Assembly (NCBI GenBank): GCA_002422795.1
Contig: DITJ01000048.1
Location: 1-11,175, forward strand
Direction of reading: 5' to 3'
Source of the DNA: Alphaproteobacteria bacterium UBA6187
GTDB lineage: Bacteria; Pseudomonadota; Alphaproteobacteria; Rickettsiales; UBA6187
DNA: 11,175 nucleotides
Positions 6,477-11,175 of this stretch are shown in pieces. Under the pieces are notes generated by a model. That model was not told the DNA's origin. It did not search any database and saw only the letters and a list, made by a program, of their open reading frames with translations. The position numbers and the translations under genes were made by a program. Within the stretch, counting starts at the first letter, position 1; each line of letters begins with the position of its first letter.

Positions 6477-6623
6477 TTTCAGGCTTGATATTGCCGCTTT
6501 CGTCGTTCCCCGAGTTTCTTTCTTCAAGAAACTATAGGGGAATCCATATAATTAAGACTGGATGGCCCTATAGTTTGCGAAAAGTAGCAAACTCGGGCCA
6601 TGACGGCAATTCCATGCTTGAAA
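6477..6623. repeat. 147-bp nested palindromic element between convergent genes
   Basis: The outer arms (6477-6496 and 6604-6623) match in 16 of 20 positions as an inverted repeat, including an exact ATTGCCG/CGGCAAT. Inside are two hairpins. One is AGTTTCTT/AAGAAACT (6513-6520/6526-6533) with TTCCCC/GGGGAA outside it. The other is TGGCCC/GGGCCA (6563-6568/6595-6600) enclosing AGTTTGC/GCAAACT. The left half also pairs with the right half (CTATAGGG with CCCTATAG; ATCCA with TGGAT), so the whole can form one long hairpin or a clover-like fold. It lies between the lipoprotein array and the convergent gltX and could stop transcription from both sides. It resembles small palindromic repeats found dispersed in many proteobacterial genomes; no family is assigned. 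Confidence 0.8.
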
Positions 6624-6645
6624 CATATATATAGTGAGTTTGCTA

Positions 6646-7977
6646 TTAAGCGGTTTCCCCGCCCAGCCTTGCCATTGTTTTTTCCCTGCCGATAAGTGGT
6701 AATAAATATTTTAGTTCCGGGCCGGAATCGCGCGCTGTAATGGCTTTCCTAAGCGGCATAAATAATTCTTTGCCTTTGCGCTCGCTTATTTTTTTAATCT
6801 GCTCAATCCAGCTTCCCCAGGTATTTTCATCCCAAGTGCCTTCGGGTAGCACTGTTGCGGCAGTTTTTAGGAACTGGGCATCTTCAATAACAGGGGCAAG
6901 GTTGCTTTTGCAGATTTCCACCCAGATTTTCATCTCCTGCAAGTTGCTTAAATTCTGGCGTACTGCTAAATAAAATGCTTCATCAACTCCTTGCATTTCA
7001 GTGCGGTTTTTAACTTCGCTATAAGGCATCATATGCAGGATTTTTGCATTCATGCGGTCTAGTTCCTCATACTCATAAGTAGCGGAAGTTTTGCTGAATT
7101 TTGTAAGGTCTAAGGCTTTTATAAGCTCAGGAAGGTAAACCTGCGGTATCGTAGGTTCAGATGTGCCAAGCCTAGCCAAAAAGCTATTAATAGCCATTGC
7201 CTCAACGCCTTGCTCTTTTAGTGCGCTAATCTCAAACCCGCCTTCGCGTTTGGAAATTTTGCCTTCCTTGCCTTTCATAAGGGAAAGATGTGCAAATTTA
7301 GGCATGTGGCTACCGATAGCCTTGAAAAGCTGGATTTGTACTGCGGTATTGGTAACATGGTCTTCACCGCGCACCACATGGGTTATATTAAAATCCATAT
7401 CATCTATGGCGGAAGGCAGCATATAAGTTGGTGCGCCATTTTCGCGGATTAAAATCGGGTCGCCTAAATGCTGGGCATTAAATTTCACATGGCCTTTTAC
7501 AATATCATCCCACTCGATTGGGTCAGCATAATCCATTTTAAAGCGCCAGTGGGCTTTGCGTCCCTCCGCTTCATATTGTTTTATTTGTTCAGGGGTGAGT
7601 TTTAGGCTTGCGCGGTCATAAATTGGCGGCAGGCCGCGTGTTAACTGCATTTTACGTTTAATATCCAGTTCTTGGGCGCTTTCATAGCATGGATATAGCC
7701 TATCCATTTCAACAAGTTTAATTTTAATTTCCTCATAACGCGCCATTCTATCAGACTGGCGGGCGAAAATATCCCATTCAAGGCCGAGCCATTTTAAATC
7801 TTCCTGTATCTGGATGGCGTATTCCTCACGTGAGCGCTCTAAATCAGTATCATCAAGCCTTAGCATAAACTTGCCGCCCTGCGACTTAGCAAATAAATAA
7901 CCAATAAGTGCGGTGCGGGCATTACCTATATGTAACTGTCCGGTTGGTGAAGGGGCAAAGCGTGTGATTACTGTCAT
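6646..7977 (-). CDS. gltX: glutamate--tRNA ligase
   Basis: This class I aminoacyl-tRNA synthetase attaches glutamate to its tRNA in the cytoplasm. The 443-residue protein has the HIGH-type motif FAPSPTGQLHIGNARTA (residues 7-23), LRLDDTDLERS (39-49), the catalytic-domain segment VVRGEDHVTNT (201-211) and the KISKR motif (240-244). The C-terminal helical anticodon-binding region follows to the end. The cysteine cluster that binds zinc in the E. coli enzyme is not present (only one Cys around residue 97), as in many GltX proteins. Alphaproteobacteria often have two GltX paralogues and make Gln-tRNA through GatCAB; whether this copy charges tRNA-Glu, tRNA-Gln or both cannot be told from the sequence. 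It has its own sigma70-like promoter and converges with the lipoprotein array. Confidence 0.96.
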   Translation of the reverse strand: MTVITRFAPSPTGQLHIGNARTALIGYLFAKSQGGKFMLRLDDTDLERSREEYAIQIQEDLKWLGLEWDIFARQSDRMARYEEIKIKLVEMDRLYPCYESAQELDIKRKMQLTRGLPPIYDRASLKLTPEQIKQYEAEGRKAHWRFKMDYADPIEWDDIVKGHVKFNAQHLGDPILIRENGAPTYMLPSAIDDMDFNITHVVRGEDHVTNTAVQIQLFKAIGSHMPKFAHLSLMKGKEGKISKREGGFEISALKEQGVEAMAINSFLARLGTSEPTIPQVYLPELIKALDLTKFSKTSATYEYEELDRMNAKILHMMPYSEVKNRTEMQGVDEAFYLAVRQNLSNLQEMKIWVEICKSNLAPVIEDAQFLKTAATVLPEGTWDENTWGSWIEQIKKISERKGKELFMPLRKAITARDSGPELKYLLPLIGREKTMARLGGETA

Positions 7978-8009
7978 TTTATGCTAATATTTTTATTAAT
8001 GAGTATAGA

Positions 8010-8038
8010 TATATAATTGACTGCAAGGCAGGATGCAA
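8010..8038 (-). promoter_or_regulatory. sigma70-like promoter of gltX
   Basis: On the minus strand TTGCAT (8038-8033) and TATATA (8015-8010) are separated by exactly 17 bp. Transcription would start near 8003, giving a leader of about 25 nt before the gltX ATG at 7977. This suggests that gltX is transcribed separately from the upstream Mth938-like gene. Confidence 0.5.
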
Positions 8039-8064
8039 GGTAATACCTATTCGTTAAAACTATA

Positions 8065-8433
8065 TCAAACGGCCATTAATGCAGCTGCAACATGCCTGTC
8101 TTCGCCAAGTAATACATTATAAGTACGGCAAGCCGCGCCGGTTGTCATTATGTCAATATTTATATTTTTTGCCAGGAAATTGCGCTTAATATCCGCAGGC
8201 AGCATCATGTGTTCTTTGCCGCAACCGATTATCAGTATTTCAATATCAGTATTTTCAAGCGCAGAGGATAATGATTCTAAAGTTAATATTCCGCTATTTA
8301 CAGGCCATTTAATTACGTTGGTTGGAAAAATAATTATATCACCGGCAAAAGGTTCGTTATTAATTTTAAAAACCCCACCGCCATAGCCAGTAATTATTTT
8401 TTTGTTCGATGGAATGAGTGGGGTGATGTCCAT
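8065..8433 (-). CDS. Mth938-like domain protein (DUF498, NDUFAF3 family)
   Basis: This is a 122-residue single-domain protein of the Mth938/NDUFAF3 fold. The family signature is clear: GYGGGVFKINNEPFAGDIIIFP (residues 16-37), the central strand and loop ILIIGCGKEHMMLP (66-79) and the C-terminal TTGAACRTYNVLLGEDRHVAAALM (97-120). The eukaryotic relative NDUFAF3 helps assemble mitochondrial complex I. A role for bacterial members in respiratory complex assembly or membrane insertion is inferred from this homology and is not shown. It lies 71 bp downstream of nadC on the same strand and may share its transcript; a weak stem followed by T's lies between them. Confidence 0.9.
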   Translation of the reverse strand: MDITPLIPSNKKIITGYGGGVFKINNEPFAGDIIIFPTNVIKWPVNSGILTLESLSSALENTDIEILIIGCGKEHMMLPADIKRNFLAKNINIDIMTTGAACRTYNVLLGEDRHVAAALMAV

Positions 8434-8504
8434 AAGTAGTTGCTGGGTTATAGGTTGATGGATATCTCAATAAAAATGCCTATCTGAAATGGCAATACGT
8501 GGTA

Positions 8505-9344
8505 TTATTCCATATCAAGCCCAATATCAACATTGGCAGGGTTGTTGGTTATACTGCCAACCGAGATGAAATCTACGCCGGTATTTGCAATTGAGCGTAT
8601 GTTTTGTAAGCTAACACCGCCGGAAGCCTCAAGAAGTATTTTATTATCAACAATTCCAATGGCTTCTTTCATTTCTGCAATGCTCATATTATCCAGTAAT
8701 ATAATATCAGCACCAAATTTTACTGCTTCTTTTACCTGGTAAATTGCATCACATTCAATTTCTATTTTCGCATTAGGTGCATTATGGCGCGCCATTCTTA
8801 ACGCTTCCTCAACACCGCCGCATATTGCTATATGGTTATCTTTTATAAGTATGCCATCATAAAGGCCGAACCTGTGGTTATGCCCCCCACCAATAGTTAC
8901 TGCATATTTTTGTAACGAACGCAGGCCAGGAATGGTTTTCCTTGTATCAAGAAGCTTTGCTTTGGTATCTTTTATTTCGCCTACAAACTTCTTTGTAATC
9001 GTTGCAACACCGCACATCTGCCTGAGTAAATTTAACGCAACACGCTCCGCTGCCATTATGCACCTTGCATTACCATAGCCGGTAATTAAGGTATCCCCTG
9101 CTTTTGCAATTGCACCGTCATTCATTTTAATTTCAACGGTAACAGTACCTTTGTTTAATATGTAGGAAAATACAGAAGCTGCGATTTCTGTACCGCATAC
9201 AACCAATTCATCGCGCGCCCTTATAGCAAATTTTGCCTGGCTATCTTCAGGAATTGTAATGGTGGAGGTTATATCATCCTCACCTATATCCTCTATTAAA
9301 GCAAGTGCTATAATACGTCCTATTTCTTTTTCGTCTATTTGCAT
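8505..9344 (-). CDS. nadC: nicotinate-nucleotide pyrophosphorylase (carboxylating)
   Basis: Quinolinate phosphoribosyltransferase converts quinolinate and PRPP to nicotinate mononucleotide and CO2, the last dedicated step of de novo NAD synthesis. The protein has 279 residues from the ATG at 9344. An in-frame TTG at 9356 would add four residues (MKLK), but neither start has a clear ribosome site. Characteristic segments are ALIEDIGEDDIT near the start, ERVALNLLRQMCGVAT, KLLDTRKTIPGLRSLQKYAV with the Arg and Lys of the active site, GGGHNHRFGLYDGILIKDNHI, IEIECD, DIILLDNMS and EASGGV. All the substrate-contacting motifs are present, so the enzyme looks functional. Its presence implies that this organism makes NAD from quinolinate or takes quinolinate up; nadA and nadB are not in the window. 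Confidence 0.96.
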   Translation of the reverse strand: MQIDEKEIGRIIALALIEDIGEDDITSTITIPEDSQAKFAIRARDELVVCGTEIAASVFSYILNKGTVTVEIKMNDGAIAKAGDTLITGYGNARCIMAAERVALNLLRQMCGVATITKKFVGEIKDTKAKLLDTRKTIPGLRSLQKYAVTIGGGHNHRFGLYDGILIKDNHIAICGGVEEALRMARHNAPNAKIEIECDAIYQVKEAVKFGADIILLDNMSIAEMKEAIGIVDNKILLEASGGVSLQNIRSIANTGVDFISVGSITNNPANVDIGLDME

Positions 9345-9497
9345 TTTAAGTTTCAATTTACGTTATTATATAAAGCCACTAGCGCGGATAATAATTGAAT
9401 ATTAAAAGATATAAAAGCTAAATCTGCTTGTTTTATGCTACTATAGATTCTAAAATTACTTTTAATAAACCTGAAACTTAAATTGAAGCCATAAATA

Positions 9498-9698
9498 ATG
9501 CAACTCCACTGGACCGATATAAACGATATTGCGATAGAACTTGAAGAAAAGCATCCTGATATTGATGTGGTAAATATACGCTTTACAGATCTTTTTAATT
9601 ACATAACATCTTTGAAAAATTTCACAGGCGATCCCAAGAAATGTAATGAAAAAGTCCTTGAGGCAATACAAATGGCCTGGCTTGAAGAAAGGGATTAG
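9498..9698 (+). CDS. iscX: Fe-S cluster assembly protein IscX
   Basis: This 66-residue acidic protein matches IscX (YfhJ): LHWTDINDIAIELEEKHPDID at the start, VVNIRFTDLFNYITSLKNF in the middle and EKVLEAIQMAWLEER at the end. Members bind the cysteine desulfurase IscS and iron and modulate iron-sulfur cluster assembly by the ISC system. In E. coli the gene is the last of the isc operon after fdx; here it stands alone, divergent from nadC and convergent with murE. The ATG at 9498 has only a weak GAAG upstream. A small perfect hairpin (CTTTG-ctaa-CAAAG, 9700-9713) directly after the stop lies in the 37-bp gap to murE and might help end transcription, though no T-run is present. Confidence 0.93.
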   Translation: MQLHWTDINDIAIELEEKHPDIDVVNIRFTDLFNYITSLKNFTGDPKKCNEKVLEAIQMAWLEERD

Positions 9699-9735
9699 GC
9701 TTTGCTAACAAAGTTCTTCATTAAGGAAGATCATT

Positions 9736-10266
9736 TTACTTTTTCCCCAAAATTTCTTCCGCCACTTTCACATCATCAAACGCAAATTTTTTATCGCCTA
9801 TGGTCTGGGTTTTTTCATGGCCTTTCCCGGCAATTAGTAATATGTCGTTTTCTTCCATATTTCTTACGGCATATGCAATTGCCTCATGCCTGTCACCGAT
9901 TTCTATGGCATTAGGGCAGGCGGCTATTATTTCCGCACGGATTGTTTCGGGCACTTCGCTTCTTGGGTTATCGTCTGTTATCACAACCCTATCTGCAATT
10001 TTAGCAGCAACTGCGCCCATTTGTGGGCGTTTACCTTTATCGCGGTCGCCGCCGCAGCCAAATATAACCCATAATTTGCCGCCCTTAGCATATGGCACCA
10101 GCACGTTTAAGGCTTTTTCCAGTGCGTCCGGGGTGTGGGCGTAATCTACGTAAATGCGCGCTATTGAGGTATCAGGTTTCAGGTTGCAGGTTTCAGGAAG
10201 CTTATCCCTATCACCTGATACCTGATACCTGATACCCCCTGCATCCTTCCTGGCACTGCCTGCACT
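9736..10266 (-). CDS. murE: MurE C-terminal part (second frame)
   Basis: This open frame carries the end of the central domain and the C-terminal ligase domain that binds the incoming amino acid. It reads through the repeat (GIRYQVSGDRDKLPET) and then has the conserved RIYVDYAHTPDALEKAL segment, IFGCGGDRDKGKRPQMG, the signature TDDNPRSE (its DNPR motif marks meso-diaminopimelate rather than lysine specificity) and IAGKGHEKTQ near the end. The first in-frame start available is GTG at 10104, beyond the YAHTPDAL motif, so independent translation would give an incomplete domain. It is best seen as part of one MurE chain split by a frame break. Confidence 0.8.
   Translation of the reverse strand, partial: SAGSARKDAGGIRYQVSGDRDKLPETCNLKPDTSIARIYVDYAHTPDALEKALNVLVPYAKGGKLWVIFGCGGDRDKGKRPQMGAVAAKIADRVVITDDNPRSEVPETIRAEIIAACPNAIEIGDRHEAIAYAVRNMEENDILLIAGKGHEKTQTIGDKKFAFDDVKVAEEILGKK
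10168..10236. repeat. fold-back element of GGTATCA heptamers at the murE frame break
   Basis: The right arm (10212-10236) consists of ACCTGAT heptamers (CACCTGATACCTGATACC and on). The left arm (10168-10196) holds related units (GGTATCA-GGTTTCA-GGTTGCA-GGTTTCA). The arms pair over about 25 bp around a short AAGCTTATCCCTAT loop. On the murE coding strand, three GGTATCA-type units come first. Because the unit is 7 bp, each gain or loss changes the reading frame. Compared with the usual short loop between VPGRM and YVDYAHTP in MurE, the element adds about 20 residues. Confidence 0.85.
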
Positions 10267-11175
10267 TTATCTAAAACATGCACCGCTTCATCAATATTTG
10301 CGCCGCAAGCAACCACAAGGGCAAGGGCGGTAAGTAGGTTGTAGGCCTGGAATTCACCGATTAACGGGGTGTTTACAGTGTAGAGTTTTCCAAGAACTTC
10401 AAATGCAATTTGCTGGCCTAAAGATGTTTGCGTGATATCAAAAAGTTCAATATATTTGCCTTTTTTGCCGATAGATAAAACCTTGTGGCCGCGTTTATTG
10501 CATAAGTCTATAATCTGCTGGCTTTCAGGGATATCTGCATTAATTATCGCAACCCCATCTTTCATTACTTCAAATAAACGTAGTTTCGCCTCCAGGTATT
10601 TTTCGAAGGTGCCGTGATAATCAAGATGGTCGCGGGTGATATTTGAAAAAGCTGCGGCTTTTATGTTTACGCCGTCCAGGCGGTATTGGTCTAGCCCATG
10701 GCTGGAGGCTTCCATGGCAAGGTGGGTTATGCCGTCACTTTCTAAATTTGCCAGTATTTCATGGAGTTTTATCGGGTCTGGCGTGGTCATGGAGCCGGTA
10801 GCTTCATAAGCAAGCCCATCAGCGGTTGCAATGCCGATTGTGCCTATACTTGCACTTTTCTTATTCAACAACTGCCATAATTGTGTACAGAAAAATGCTG
10901 TTGAAGTTTTACCGTTTGTGCCTGTTACGGCTGCGATTACTTCCGGCTGCTTCTGGTAAAAATTAGCGGCAATATGGGCAAGGGCGAGTTTGGGGTTGGG
11001 GGAAGTAATGAAGAAGGGAATAAGGGATGAAGGTGTAAGGGATGAAGAAAGAGCTTCTTTAATCCCTTTTTTCCTTAATCCCTTAATCCCTTCCTCTTCC
11101 ACAAGTATCGCTACCGCGCCTTTTTCAATCGCCATAGGAATAAAATAAGCACCGTTCGATGCAACGCCTTTAAGG
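10179..11175 (-). CDS. murE: MurE N-terminal and central part (first frame)
   Basis: This part encodes the UDP-substrate-binding N-terminal domain (incomplete) and the ATPase domain. Visible motifs are GAVAILVEEE, then KLALAHIAANFYQKQPEVIAAVTGTNGKTS with the P-loop, MTTPDP, MEASSHGLDQYRLDG (metal and nucleotide binding), NITRDHLDYHGT followed by AKLRLF with the Lys that is carbamylated in Mur ligases, the Asn-rich INADIPES segment and AYNLLTALA. It ends after KVQAVPGRMQ, where it enters the repeat, reads 18 non-homologous residues (GVSGIRYQ to KPAT) and stops. Between VEEE and NPKLALA it also has about 30 low-complexity residues (GIKGLRKKGIKEALSSS and on) encoded by a second fold-back repeat that keeps the frame. 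Confidence 0.88.
   Translation of the reverse strand, partial: LKGVASNGAYFIPMAIEKGAVAILVEEEGIKGLRKKGIKEALSSSLTPSSLIPFFITSPNPKLALAHIAANFYQKQPEVIAAVTGTNGKTSTAFFCTQLWQLLNKKSASIGTIGIATADGLAYEATGSMTTPDPIKLHEILANLESDGITHLAMEASSHGLDQYRLDGVNIKAAAFSNITRDHLDYHGTFEKYLEAKLRLFEVMKDGVAIINADIPESQQIIDLCNKRGHKVLSIGKKGKYIELFDITQTSLGQQIAFEVLGKLYTVNTPLIGEFQAYNLLTALALVVACGANIDEAVHVLDKVQAVPGRMQGVSGIRYQVIGISFLKPAT
11001..11100. repeat. fold-back element of AAGGGATT octamers, read in frame in murE
   Basis: The right arm on the + strand carries TTAATCCC-type units (11058-11093), and the left arm (about 11011-11050) carries AAGGGAAT, AAGGGATG and AAGGGATG. The two arms are imperfect reverse complements centred on AGCT at 11052-11055, with most positions matching over about 45 bp. 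The unit is about 8 bp and lacks stop codons in the murE frame, so it is translated. It resembles the GGGATTA element before pth in sequence and in design. Confidence 0.75.

Larger units (their letters stand above)
9736..11175 (-). pseudogene. murE: murE, frameshifted within a heptamer repeat, 5' end outside window
   Basis: The gene for UDP-N-acetylmuramoyl-L-alanyl-D-glutamate:2,6-diaminopimelate ligase runs off the right edge of the window (the frame is open to 11174 with LKGVASNGAYFIP). Coding sequence lies in two frames: the first part ends at a TGA at 10179-10181, and the rest continues in another frame to a TAA at 9736. The change happens in a fold-back repeat with three GGTATCA-type heptamers. 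Inserting one heptamer, or removing two, joins both parts into one open frame. All catalytic motifs on both sides look intact, and murE is normally essential, so a collapsed repeat in the assembly or slippage is as likely as real decay. murF does not follow, unlike in the usual dcw cluster. Confidence 0.85.

Noticed and set aside
6422..6634. A 70-codon open frame across the end of lipoprotein 5 and the palindrome
   Set aside because: It overlaps a well-supported gene and runs through palindromic DNA, with no family-like sequence.

Overview
The window reads as a piece of an AT-rich alphaproteobacterial chromosome. Three things point there: the prs–rplY–pth gene order, a PRPP synthetase loop of the alphaproteobacterial form (RQDRKPAPRTPISAK), and an Mth938-like protein of the NDUFAF3 type. 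A host-associated lineage (Rickettsiales or Holosporales-like) is possible, given the AT richness and the palindromic repeats lying in and between genes. This is an inference, because nothing in the window fixes the order.

Layout. Positions 1-395 hold the 3' end of an exodeoxyribonuclease III gene (xth). Next come an AT-rich spacer with a perfect inverted repeat and an extended -10 promoter, then an orphan type IV prepilin-like gene (650-1330). A housekeeping run on the + strand follows: prs (PRPP synthetase), rplY/ctc (ribosomal protein L25) and pth (peptidyl-tRNA hydrolase). A fold-back repeat separates rplY from pth. The pth 3' end overlaps the convergent trmL gene (tRNA wobble 2'-O-methyltransferase) by 50 bp.

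Positions 4351-6465 hold the most distinctive region, a tightly packed array of five small lipoprotein genes that are diverged paralogues. Each has a lipobox and a domain with two conserved cysteines, and the cysteine-to-cysteine distance is exactly 41 residues in all five. I do not recognise the family. A 147-bp nested palindrome (6477-6623) closes the array and separates it from the convergent gltX gene.

From 6646 the minus strand carries gltX (glutamyl-tRNA synthetase), an Mth938-like gene and nadC (quinolinate phosphoribosyltransferase). A small iscX gene lies divergently on the + strand. Last is murE on the minus strand, whose 5' end is outside the window.

The murE gene contains two fold-back insertions made of 7-8-bp units. 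One (about 11001-11100) is read in frame. The other (10168-10236) contains three GGTATCA-type heptamers and lies where the reading frame breaks. One extra heptamer, or two fewer, would restore the frame, so this is a collapsed repeat in the assembly, a slippage (phase-variable) site or a true inactivating mutation. With the rplY–pth repeat, these elements form a small family of palindromes built from short tandem repeats. They are reminiscent of Rickettsia palindromic elements and of heptameric repeats in other bacteria, but I could not assign them to a named family.
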